A stretch of DNA of 64,000 bases from Chryseobacterium soldanellicola (GTDB lineage: Bacteria; Bacteroidota; Bacteroidia; Flavobacteriales; Weeksellaceae). The notes under the pieces are model-generated. The model had not been told where the DNA came from and did not search any database. It saw only the letters and a list, made by a program, of their open reading frames with translations. The DNA lies in the NCBI RefSeq assembly GCF_900100115.1, contig NZ_FNKL01000002.1, positions 558,001 to 622,000 on the forward strand. The letters are read 5' to 3'. The position numbers and the translations under genes were made by a program. Below, piece by piece: positions 52,235 through 59,972 of this stretch; position 1 is the stretch's first letter; each line of letters opens with the position of its first letter.

Positions 52235-53005
52235 ATGGAAAGACCACTTATTCTGGTTACTAATGACGACGGAATTACAGCACCTGGTATCAGAAATCTT
52301 ATCAGTTTTATGAACGAAATCGGAGAAGTTGTTGTCGTGGCACCCAATTCTCCTCAAAGCGGAAAAGGTCACGCTATTACCATTAATTCTACCTTAAGTT
52401 ACGAAGAAGTACAGCTCGAAGGCACTCAAACAGATTTTTCCTGCAGCGGAACTCCCGTAGACTGCGTAAAAATGGCTCTTGACAAAATCTTGCCGAGAAG
52501 ACCGGATATCGTTGTTTCGGGGATCAATCACGGGGCGAATTCTTCGATCAATGTGATCTATTCGGGGACGATGTCTGCAGCTGTGGAAGCAGGTGTAGAA
52601 GGGCTTCCGGCGATCGGATTTTCACTGTTGGATTTCAGCTGGGAAGCAGATTTTACTCAAGCAAAAGAATATATTCAGAATATTGTCAGAAAAACTTTGG
52701 AAAACCCAATGCCAAAAGGAATTGTTTTAAACGTAAACATTCCGAAATTAAGCGCAGCAGAAATCAAAGGCGTAAAAGTTTGTAAACAGGCTCATGCAAA
52801 ATGGGAAGAAAGCTTTGACGAAAGGGTCAATCCGCACGGCAAAAAATATTACTGGCTGACAGGATATTTCAACAATATGGATGATTCCGAGGATGCTGAT
52901 GAAACGGCTTTGGCAAATGGCTACATCTCCATTGTTCCTGTAAAGTTTGACTTAACGGCTTATGAATACATGAAGACGTTGGAGGAAGTAATGAATTTTG
53001 ATTAA
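52235..53005 (+). CDS. surE: 5'/3'-nucleotidase SurE
   Basis: A 256-residue metal-dependent nucleotidase. The family motif LVTNDDGITAPG (7-18) has Asp11 and Asp12 that bind the metal, with SPQSGKGHAIT near 42 and SGTPVDCVKMALDKIL near 80. VVSGINHGANSS (about 97-108) completes the active site. ATG 52235 is chosen because the open frame begins at 52214 with TTG inside the promoter. It is followed by its own terminator. In E. coli SurE helps stationary-phase survival; here the physiological role is not known. Confidence 0.93.
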   Translation: MERPLILVTNDDGITAPGIRNLISFMNEIGEVVVVAPNSPQSGKGHAITINSTLSYEEVQLEGTQTDFSCSGTPVDCVKMALDKILPRRPDIVVSGINHGANSSINVIYSGTMSAAVEAGVEGLPAIGFSLLDFSWEADFTQAKEYIQNIVRKTLENPMPKGIVLNVNIPKLSAAEIKGVKVCKQAHAKWEESFDERVNPHGKKYYWLTGYFNNMDDSEDADETALANGYISIVPVKFDLTAYEYMKTLEEVMNFD

Positions 53006-53016
53006 AATAAATTTTT

Positions 53017-53049
53017 AAAGCGTAATTATCTTTACGCTTTATTTTTTTC
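53017..53049 (+). terminator. Rho-independent terminator of surE
   Basis: AAAGCGTAA and TTACGCTTT form a nine-pair stem around TTATC, followed by a run of T. Confidence 0.8.
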
Positions 53050-53261
53050 TTAAATGTTCTTTTGTCTTGAAATCAAAGATTCGACGTAGTCAAACAAAAG
53101 AACGAAAAATTCAAGACTTGGAATTTGAATGCTAAAAATTAAAAATCAATCCTAAAATCCCCAAAACTTGCGCGAACTCAAATAAGTTCTTCGTTTAAAA
53201 ACTTTGTGTCGCGCTTCGAACAGTGGGAATTTTTTAACGGATTAACTTTTAATTTTCTAAC
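53046..53261. repeat. Degenerate ~200-bp palindromic repeat element
   Basis: The intergenic segment contains TTCTTTTGTCTTGAAATC..., then CAAACAAAAGAACG (complementary to its start) and AAAATTCAAGACTTGG. Further on CCCCAAAACTTGCGCGAA and TTCGAACAGTGGGAATTTT pair around CAAATAAGTTCTTCG. It resembles a dispersed element I have seen in Chryseobacterium-type genomes, in a decayed copy. No protein is encoded. It fills most of the 350-base gene-less gap after surE, with the surE terminator on its left and an ACCACAGATT element on its right. Confidence 0.55.
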
Positions 53262-53298
53262 GCTTCAGCTTTCTATGTCATTTTAAGTACGCAGAAAA

Positions 53299-53327
53299 AT
53301 CTGTGTAAATTTGTGAAATCTGTGGTT
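53299..53327 (-). repeat. Dispersed ACCACAGATT element, copy 3
   Basis: On the minus strand it reads AACCACAGATTTCAC, then AAATTTACACAGAT. It is nearly identical to the copy at 338-365. Confidence 0.6.
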
Positions 53328-53355
53328 AAAATCTTTTCGATTTTTAATCAAAAGC

Positions 53356-54759
53356 TTAAAACAACACCTTATCATCTTTCCGCAATTCCTCAAGATATTT
53401 GATTTTATCATCCCTGTAAAAAAGATTCATCGTTTCAAAAGGAATTAATTTTAAGTCTTTATTGACGATATGAACACAGGATTTCTTCACAGCACGAACA
53501 TCAAAATCATGGGCATCCATAAAATTCATGATAATAATCCGGAATAGATTATCATAATCCAGATTCGGGGCAGAAACTTCTGGTAGACAGCATAATAGCT
53601 GATTTACTTTAGGCTGTACTTTATCCACGGAAATTCCGGTGCTGAAAATATCCAAAAGCTGCATTTGCAGTCCGGTATCCTGCTCGTAGACAATTGTATT
53701 TCTGGTTTCATTGTTCAGTAAATCAGCGGGATTGATGTATCTTGTTAAAGGAATAATTTCACCTTCCAGCTTCAAAATATATCCCATCGCCAACGCATCC
53801 GGATTACAAGGAACCGGAATGATATCATCCGAATTCAGAAGCGGAAACTGGTTTAAAATTTCCTGTCTCACTTCCGTCAGCGTAATTTTTTCGTGGGCAG
53901 AATCATCTCTGTTTCTTCCTGCAATTTCTACAGGTTGAAAGGTAATTCCGCGGACACATTTCTGTTTTAAAGCAAAATCAATAATCTTTCCTATTTCATC
54001 AATATTTTTACCTTTTTGAAGCACGATAACAAGCGTTGTGGAAAGATTAAGCTCATTTAATTTCTCCAAAGCCTTCATGCGGATATCGGTAAGATCTTTT
54101 CCACGGAAATCCTGCAAAACTTCAGGCTTAAAAGAATCAAACTGAAGATAAATCTCAAATTCCGGCGCATAGGTTGCTAATTTTTCGGCAAAACCGGGAT
54201 CATTGGCAATTCGCACTCCATTGGTATTCAGCATTAAATGTTTGATCGGCTTTGTCTTCGCAATATCCATTATTTTGAAGAACTCAGGATGAATGGTCGG
54301 CTCACCTCCACTGATCTGAACGACATCCGGCTCGCCTTCATTTTTAACAATAATATCAAACATCGCTTCGATTTCTTCCAACGTTCTGTGACTCCCATAA
54401 TGTGGCGAAGACATGGCATAACAGGTTGGGCAGGTAAGATTGCACCGATCCGTCACTTCCACGATCGACAGGCAGCTATGCTGCTCATGATCAACACATA
54501 AACCACAATCATAAGGACATCCATATTCGACATCAGTTCCGAAATGATGAGGCATTTCCGAAGCTTTATTGTAATTTCTGATGTTTTTGTAATAATGAAC
54601 ATCAGAAGCAATTTTTGTCTTAAAAAAGCCGTGATCAGGACATCTTTTGGTCATAAAAACCGCTTCATCTTCTATGATAATCTTAGCTCCTACCCTTTTC
54701 AGGCATTCCGGGCAAAGACTGATTGTATAGTCGTAATAGGTATAATTTCTTACAGGCAT
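53356..54759 (-). CDS. Radical SAM protein of the Tes/MJ0619-like family
   Basis: A 467-residue enzyme. Two C-x3-C-x2-C motifs are visible: C81-x3-C85-x2-C88 (YGCPYDCGLCVDH) and the radical SAM motif C106-x3-C110-x2-C113 (DRCNLTCPTCYA). N-terminal C16-x2-C19 with C40 (RCPDHG) looks like a rubredoxin-type knot. This matches the layout of archaeal tetraether-lipid synthase and MJ0619-like proteins (rubredoxin centre plus several 4Fe-4S clusters). QISGGEPTIHPEF (about 148-160) is the SAM-binding part. The archaeal relatives form C-C bonds between lipid chains or methylate pterins; this protein's substrate is unknown. It follows a small membrane protein by nine bases and an Lgt-like gene. Confidence 0.85.
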   Translation of the reverse strand: MPVRNYTYYDYTISLCPECLKRVGAKIIIEDEAVFMTKRCPDHGFFKTKIASDVHYYKNIRNYNKASEMPHHFGTDVEYGCPYDCGLCVDHEQHSCLSIVEVTDRCNLTCPTCYAMSSPHYGSHRTLEEIEAMFDIIVKNEGEPDVVQISGGEPTIHPEFFKIMDIAKTKPIKHLMLNTNGVRIANDPGFAEKLATYAPEFEIYLQFDSFKPEVLQDFRGKDLTDIRMKALEKLNELNLSTTLVIVLQKGKNIDEIGKIIDFALKQKCVRGITFQPVEIAGRNRDDSAHEKITLTEVRQEILNQFPLLNSDDIIPVPCNPDALAMGYILKLEGEIIPLTRYINPADLLNNETRNTIVYEQDTGLQMQLLDIFSTGISVDKVQPKVNQLLCCLPEVSAPNLDYDNLFRIIIMNFMDAHDFDVRAVKKSCVHIVNKDLKLIPFETMNLFYRDDKIKYLEELRKDDKVLF

Positions 54760-54768
54760 AATTTTAAT

Positions 54769-55002
54769 TTAAAGTCCACCACAAACAACACCACTTATTA
54801 ATCCACAGATTAGCAAGCAAATAGCCATTGTCTGGATAAACTGTTTTCGGGAAAATTTCCTTTGATCTTTTGATTCGTAGATCAGTTTAACAAAAAATGT
54901 TATTACCAATGAAACTACCAATGCAACAACAATGATAATTCCTATAATCATCGCAACCAGGCCTCCTAAATTGCCAACTTCTAAAAGTGTTACCATTTTC
55001 AT
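54769..55002 (-). CDS. Small two-TM protein between radical SAM and Lgt-like genes
   Basis: A 77-residue membrane protein from ATG 55002 (or ATG 54996). The first helix is at about 8-36 (VGNLGGLVAMIIGIIIVVALVVSLVITFFV), the basic loop is KLIYESKDQRKFSRKQF, and the second helix is ICLLICGLISGVV. It ends in CGGL. No family is recognised. It lies 9 bases before the radical SAM gene and 24 bases after the Lgt-like gene, so it is part of the same operon. It may act as a membrane adaptor (inference). Confidence 0.7.
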   Translation of the reverse strand: MKMVTLLEVGNLGGLVAMIIGIIIVVALVVSLVITFFVKLIYESKDQRKFSRKQFIQTMAICLLICGLISGVVCGGL

Positions 55003-55026
55003 ATGCAAAGTATTTATTGGTTAATT

Positions 55027-55761
55027 TTATGTTTGAGTATTTTTTATTTTATAAATGTAATAAATAATTACGCAAATGCACACCAGCTGAATCGTTCCGA
55101 GATTTCCAATAAGCTCCACCCTCGGTTTTATAAAGTCCAGGAAAAACCTGAACGTGAAATAACTCAACATAAACAACTGAAAAACAAAGCCTGAAGGATA
55201 TTTCCGTTTGTTCTGAATTAATTTTAAATAAATCCAAAGAACAATTAAAAAAGCAATTTCATACAACGAAACAGGATGCCTCAAATATTGATCTCCCAAA
55301 TGCATCCCGAAAATTGATTTGGTCGGCAAACCGTAAGTTTCTTCATAAATTCCTGTAAGAAAACAACCGATTCTCCCAATAATTATCGCCAGCATCAAAG
55401 GAAAAACAATCAAATCTCCCGTACTTTCTTTGTGATTCACAATTTTTTTTGCCAGTTCCACTCCAATTAATCCAAAAGCCAGTCCGCCAACGATCGTATT
55501 ATTTGTCCATATCCTTTTCATATCAAAACTTTCAAATAATGTATAAGGATTCTCGAGGTTTCCAATTAATTTTGAGCCTAATAAAGCTCCTGCAGTGGCT
55601 CCAATAAGGACAGCAGCCGAAGTGTTAAAAGAAACTTTTTCTTTAGATTTCCTTTTTAAATAAAAATAATACCGCATCCCGATAAACATCCCCAAAGCTT
55701 CAAAAAGCGGATGCGCAAGAACAGTTTTGCCTAAAATATGAAAGCTGACAGGGAAATCCAT
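55027..55761 (-). CDS. Lgt-family paralogue with altered signature residues
   Basis: A 244-residue inner-membrane protein with about seven hydrophobic segments, in the prolipoprotein diacylglyceryl transferase family. The Lgt signature GRxGNFxNxExxG is here GRIGCFLTGIYEETYG (129-144): the usual Asn pair has become Cys133 and Thr136. RHPVSLYE (161-168) and RFFLDF (205-210) are otherwise well preserved. This suggests a paralogue and not the main Lgt, perhaps moving a diacylglyceryl or other lipid group to a different acceptor. It leads the operon with the small TM and radical SAM genes; a TACTTTTG box is only six bases from the ATG, so the transcript may be leaderless. Confidence 0.82.
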   Translation of the reverse strand: MDFPVSFHILGKTVLAHPLFEALGMFIGMRYYFYLKRKSKEKVSFNTSAAVLIGATAGALLGSKLIGNLENPYTLFESFDMKRIWTNNTIVGGLAFGLIGVELAKKIVNHKESTGDLIVFPLMLAIIIGRIGCFLTGIYEETYGLPTKSIFGMHLGDQYLRHPVSLYEIAFLIVLWIYLKLIQNKRKYPSGFVFQLFMLSYFTFRFFLDFIKPRVELIGNLGTIQLVCICVIIYYIYKIKNTQT

Positions 55762-55766
55762 GGTCT

Positions 55767-55774
55767 CAAAAGTA
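55767..55774 (-). promoter_or_regulatory. Putative -7 element of the Lgt-like/radical SAM operon
   Basis: Read on the minus strand: TACTTTTG, matching TAnnTTTG, with its last base 6 bases upstream of ATG 55761. Transcription would start at or next to the start codon. Confidence 0.4.
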
Positions 55775-55929
55775 TTGTTTTTAATTAAAACTTAATAATT
55801 TTATTCCATTCATTTCAGATTATCCCGGTTTTTTACCATTGATTTAATCTTAAAATATTTATAAAATCCATTAATTCAACCCTTCCAATCAATCTTTTTC
55901 TTACATTTATTTAAAATATTTTCCAAATT

Positions 55930-56970
55930 ATGAGAATAGAATATGATATAAAACTGGGTTTTAAAGATGTAATGTTCCGTCCGAAACGTTCTACTTTAAA
56001 ATCCCGTTCAGAAGTTGATCTTGAAAGAGAATTCACCTTCTTGCACACCAAAAAAAAATGGCAGGGAACTCCCATCATTGCAGCCAATATGGACACGGTA
56101 GGAACTTTTGAAATGGCGGTAGAACTCGCAAAAGACAAGATCATTACGGCTGTTCACAAACATTATTCGATTGAAGAATGGAGTGAATTTTTAAATAATC
56201 AACCCGAAAGCATTCACCAATATATCGCATTAAGCACAGGAACAGGAAAAGCTGACGAAGAAAAGCTCAGACAAATCCTCGAAAAACACCCAAAAATTGA
56301 GTTTCTGTGCATTGATGTTGCCAATGGATATTCTGAGCATTTTGTAGACTTTGTGAAGAAAGCCAGGACTAATTTCCCGGACAAAATCATTATCGCAGGC
56401 AATGTGGTAACCGGAGAAATGGTTGAAGAGCTGCTTTTGGTGGGTGCAGACATTATCAAAGTAGGTATTGGTCCGGGTTCTGTGTGTACCACGCGTGTAA
56501 AAACAGGAGTCGGTTACCCACAACTTTCCGCAATTATCGAATGTTCTGATGCGGCACATGGTTTGAGTGGTCATATCATTGCAGACGGCGGTTGTAAAGT
56601 TCCCGGAGATGTAGCAAAAGCTTTTGGTGGTGGTGCAGATTTTGTGATGCTCGGAGGGATGTTTGCCGGTCATGATGAAAGTGGCGGCGAGATCATCGAA
56701 GAAAACGGTAAAAAATATCGTCTGTTTTACGGAATGAGCTCCAAAACAGCGATGGATAAACATTCCGGAGGGGTTGCAGAATATAGAGCTTCCGAAGGAA
56801 AAACAGTAAAAGTTGCTTATAAAGGTCCGGTTTCCGAGACGGTGAAAGATATTTTGGGCGGCGTGCGTTCGACGTGTACGTATGTTGGAGCTTCAAAACT
56901 GAAAGAATTGTCTAAAAGAACAACTTTTATCAGGGTTCAGGAACAGGAAAATCAAATTTTTAAAGATTAA
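55930..56970 (+). CDS. guaC: GMP reductase
   Basis: A 346-residue enzyme that turns GMP into IMP with NADPH, releasing ammonia, in purine salvage. The catalytic Cys186 is in [12 protein letters not shown] (179-190). The IMPDH/GMPR barrel is complete, with [15 protein letters not shown] (49-63), [10 protein letters not shown] (155-164) and [34 protein letters not shown] (about 217-250). There is no CBS insert, so it is GMPR and not IMP dehydrogenase. It is two bases upstream of the DUF1835 gene in an operon. Confidence 0.95.
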   Translation: MRIEYDIKLGFKDVMFRPKRSTLKSRSEVDLEREFTFLHTKKKWQGTPIIAANMDTVGTFEMAVELAKDKIITAVHKHYSIEEWSEFLNNQPESIHQYIALSTGTGKADEEKLRQILEKHPKIEFLCIDVANGYSEHFVDFVKKARTNFPDKIIIAGNVVTGEMVEELLLVGADIIKVGIGPGSVCTTRVKTGVGYPQLSAIIECSDAAHGLSGHIIADGGCKVPGDVAKAFGGGADFVMLGGMFAGHDESGGEIIEENGKKYRLFYGMSSKTAMDKHSGGVAEYRASEGKTVKVAYKGPVSETVKDILGGVRSTCTYVGASKLKELSKRTTFIRVQEQENQIFKD

Positions 56971-56972
56971 AA

Positions 56973-57707
56973 TTGAATACTATATTTCACATAACCAATG
57001 GTGATTATCTTGCCGGTCAATTGAAAGAAATTTCGGTTGACGGTGAGATCATTATCTGTCGCGAAGCTTTAGTTTCAGGACCTTTGAAAGCCGGTTCTTT
57101 AGAAGAATTCTGGAAAATAAGATCTGAATTTATCTTAAAAAATTACAACGCAAGCTCAGAAAGCTATTATAAAAAGGTAGTTTCCGAGTTTGAAAAGATG
57201 ATCAATATTCCGGAAGGTTCTGAAGTGAATCTTTGGTTTGAAGATGATCTGTTTTGTCAGGTCAATTTGTGGTTTTGCATTTCTTTACTTTCAAAAAACA
57301 AAGATTTAAAAATTTACAGGGTTTTTCCAAAAACATCCGAAAAAGATCATTGGAAAGGCTTTTCTGTTTCCACAAATTCAGATCTGGAGGAATCCTTACG
57401 CTCGAAAGTTTTATTTAAAGAAAAAGACATTAAATTAGCTCTAAACCTTTGGAAAGCATATCAAAGTCAAGACAATATTTTACTAAAACAATTATCTGAA
57501 GAAAAATCAGACTGCTTTTATTTTTTAAAGGAAGTAATTAATACTTATGTAAATAAAAATCCGGATGTTTTTATTAAAAATTTAATAGAAAGCGGAACGA
57601 CAGATTTTAATCTGATTTTTGAAAAATTCCAGGAAGAATTGGGGATTTTAGGGTTTGGAGATCTTCAGGTGAAAAGTATTTATGACAAAATTGTAAAGAA
57701 TAACTAA
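56973..57707 (+). CDS. DUF1835 domain protein
   Basis: A 244-residue cytosolic protein. The start is TTG at 56973, two bases after the guaC stop, and begins MNTIFHITNGDYLAGQLKEISVDGEIIICREALVSGP, the DUF1835 pattern (HITNGD..A..L; REAL..GP). The C-terminal half is helical (SEEKSDCFYFLKEVINTYVNKNPD). The function of the family is unknown. Co-translation with guaC is suggested by the spacing, though the families have no known link. It ends 16 bases before the convergent multi-TM protein gene. Confidence 0.78.
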   Translation: MNTIFHITNGDYLAGQLKEISVDGEIIICREALVSGPLKAGSLEEFWKIRSEFILKNYNASSESYYKKVVSEFEKMINIPEGSEVNLWFEDDLFCQVNLWFCISLLSKNKDLKIYRVFPKTSEKDHWKGFSVSTNSDLEESLRSKVLFKEKDIKLALNLWKAYQSQDNILLKQLSEEKSDCFYFLKEVINTYVNKNPDVFIKNLIESGTTDFNLIFEKFQEELGILGFGDLQVKSIYDKIVKNN

Positions 57708-57723
57708 CCTGTTTTTCTTTATG

Positions 57724-59049
57724 TTATTTTGATTTTATTCTTATATATTTTTTGTTAAAATAGCTTTGTAGCTGATCATTTACATATGTTTTTTCTTCAT
57801 TTACGGAAGCCATTTCGTCAAAATATAAGATTTTAGGAACATTTTTTATTTTGTCTAAAACGATAGAATCCTGTGTTGAGTTTTTAATTGTATTAATCCT
57901 GTTTTCTATTTCTTTATCATACTCCACAAAATCGGTGTGCAGCAATTCTTTAATGATATTATTTACATTAAAATCGAAATTAAAATTAGCATATTTTGGA
58001 GGGAAAAAAGTCGTTTCAGGTAAAAATACAATGATAAATGTAAGCCACCAGTATTTTTTAATTTCTTTAAATTTAAATGCCACAACAACCGCAAAAGTAA
58101 GCAGATAAAAGAAAATTATAGTTTCAAACTGTCTTGCAATCGTATTGCTTATAAATCCTGTAAAAAGTAATGGTAAAAATGATATTGACCAAATTATCAA
58201 AGCTTTTTTAAAGCTTATTTTTTCAATAATCTTTTGTAAATCCTGTTCAAAGATCTTGATAAATAAAGGAAGTAGCAGCGTAATTTTTATAAAAATGTAC
58301 GTAGAATTTACAACAAAAATACCTGTTTTTTTAATCATTTTCATATAAAAAACTTCCGAAGAATCCTGCATTCTATTGAAATTACCCGGAGCAAGAAAAC
58401 TTATCAAAAATCCTGTAAAACCTATTGTCAATAGAATTTTATTCTCTTTTGTCCTGTTCTGAAAATAAAAAAGTACAAGTATTCCCAAAAGAATTAATTC
58501 TACTATTTCATTAGAGCCCATTAAAACCGCAATAAATACGGCAGAAAGATAAAACCATATTTTTTTGCCCGACTCCTGAAATTTGCCCTGAAAATAAAGT
58601 AAAAATCCCGACAAAATAACGGGCAAGAAATAAATATTAGCTCCTGTAATCCAGTAAAAATGTTCCGGAAGACTCACTAAAAGTATGGCATAAAAGAAAA
58701 ATAACAGAAACCCTTTTATTAAGGCTTCTTTAAATGAATATCCAAAATATTGTTTAAAATTTAAAGCAGCAACGCCTATAAAAGTTAAAAATAAAAAGAC
58801 AGGATAAATTTTTGGTAAAATATTTCCCGGATCTTTAGAAAGAGGATTTAGCATATTGATTGTATATCCAAAATATCTTCCTCCCCAAAAGGTATAAAAT
58901 CTTTTTATATTTCCTAAAATCCCAAGTTTTCTGGTACTGTAAGAAAATATATAATCATCGGTTTGATATACATTGAAAAAAGCAATGTAAACCAAACCGA
59001 TAACTAAAAAAATCGACAAAAATAAAACTATATTTTGTGCAAATTTCAT
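57724..59049 (-). CDS. Multi-pass membrane protein, DUF6056/GT-C-like
   Basis: A 441-residue protein with about 10-12 hydrophobic segments. The N-terminal part has a short periplasmic loop with TDDYIFSYSTRKLGILGNIKRFYTFWGGRYFGYTINML (about 30-67), where the Asp pair and WGGR resemble the acidic loop of GT-C glycosyltransferases and DUF6056. PEHFYWITGANIYFLPVI (about 130-147) is a further conserved-looking loop. The C-terminal tail beyond residue 360 is soluble and Lys/Glu-rich. It may transfer sugars from a lipid carrier. Assignment is by resemblance only. It lies 4 bases downstream of fabG in the same orientation. Confidence 0.65.
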   Translation of the reverse strand: MKFAQNIVLFLSIFLVIGLVYIAFFNVYQTDDYIFSYSTRKLGILGNIKRFYTFWGGRYFGYTINMLNPLSKDPGNILPKIYPVFLFLTFIGVAALNFKQYFGYSFKEALIKGFLLFFFYAILLVSLPEHFYWITGANIYFLPVILSGFLLYFQGKFQESGKKIWFYLSAVFIAVLMGSNEIVELILLGILVLFYFQNRTKENKILLTIGFTGFLISFLAPGNFNRMQDSSEVFYMKMIKKTGIFVVNSTYIFIKITLLLPLFIKIFEQDLQKIIEKISFKKALIIWSISFLPLLFTGFISNTIARQFETIIFFYLLTFAVVVAFKFKEIKKYWWLTFIIVFLPETTFFPPKYANFNFDFNVNNIIKELLHTDFVEYDKEIENRINTIKNSTQDSIVLDKIKNVPKILYFDEMASVNEEKTYVNDQLQSYFNKKYIRIKSK

Positions 59050-59053
59050 GTTT

Positions 59054-59797
59054 TTACATCAGCATTCCGCCATCAACGTTCAGAACCTGTCCTGTAACGT
59101 AAGCCGACATATCACCTGCGAAGAATACACAGGCATTCGCAATATCTTCAGGCCTTCCTCCTCTCTTCAACGGAATTCCGTCTCTCCAGCCCTGTACCGT
59201 TTTTTCGTCTAAAACAGCCGTCATTTCAGTTTCAATAAATCCTGGCGCGATCGCGTTGCAACGGATGTTTCTTGAACCTAATTCCAGCGCTACAGATTTT
59301 GTGAATCCGATAACTCCCGCTTTAGAAGCTGCATAATTTGCCTGTCCCGCGTTTCCTTTTACTCCCACAACGGAAGTCATATTGATGATAGAGCCGGATT
59401 TTGCCTTCATCATCGGCTTAATCACAGCCTTTGTAAGGTTGAATACCGAATCTAAATTTACTTTGATAATTGTGTCCCAATCGTCTTTAGACATTCTCAA
59501 TAAAAGGTTGTCTCTCGTGATTCCTGCGTTGTTGATCAGGATATCGATTTTGCCAAACTCAGCCATTACGTCATCTACTAATTTTTGGGCGGCATCGTAG
59601 TCTGATGCATCCGATTGGTAACCTTTAATTTGAGTTACAGAACTTAAAGTCGCTTCTAATTCTTTCGCTTTGTCTACAGATCCGGCGTACGTGAATGCTA
59701 CTTTTGCCCCCTGTTGAGCGAAAATCTCAGCAATTCCTCTTCCGATGCCTCTTGTAGCTCCCGTGATTAGCGCTACTTTTCCTTCTAATAGTTTCAT
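59054..59797 (-). CDS. fabG: 3-oxoacyl-[acyl-carrier-protein] reductase
   Basis: A 247-residue short-chain dehydrogenase that reduces beta-ketoacyl-ACP with NADPH in fatty-acid synthesis. The Rossmann motif ITGATRGIGRGIAEIF is at 12-27, NNAGITRDNLLLRM (about 89-102) and the catalytic Ser/Tyr/Lys are seen in NMTSVVGVKGNAGQANYAASKAGV (about 139-162). IAPGFIETEMT near 188 and the GGMLM end are typical FabG. A TATCTTTG box 91 bases upstream suggests a longer leader. It is the first gene before the multi-TM protein. Confidence 0.95.
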   Translation of the reverse strand: MKLLEGKVALITGATRGIGRGIAEIFAQQGAKVAFTYAGSVDKAKELEATLSSVTQIKGYQSDASDYDAAQKLVDDVMAEFGKIDILINNAGITRDNLLLRMSKDDWDTIIKVNLDSVFNLTKAVIKPMMKAKSGSIINMTSVVGVKGNAGQANYAASKAGVIGFTKSVALELGSRNIRCNAIAPGFIETEMTAVLDEKTVQGWRDGIPLKRGGRPEDIANACVFFAGDMSAYVTGQVLNVDGGMLM

Positions 59798-59887
59798 ATT
59801 TATGACAATTATTTTCTTTTTAATTGATTAACCTTCTGAGAGTTGGCTAATTTAATATATTTAATTAATGTAAAATTAAACGGTGCG

Positions 59888-59895
59888 CAAAGATA
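59888..59895 (-). promoter_or_regulatory. Putative -7 element of fabG
   Basis: Read on the minus strand: TATCTTTG, matching TAnnTTTG, 90 bases upstream of the fabG ATG. The leader would be about 80 bases. Confidence 0.4.
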
Positions 59896-59972
59896 TTATA
59901 AAATGTTATTCAAAGCATTTGAAATCATTATTTTAGTAAAATTTTATGACTGTTTTTTGTCATGTCCGGATC

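Noticed and set aside
56230..56763. 177-residue minus-strand frame opposite guaC
   Set aside because: guaC is clear on the plus strand; the antisense frame is Cys/His-rich by chance and has no start context.
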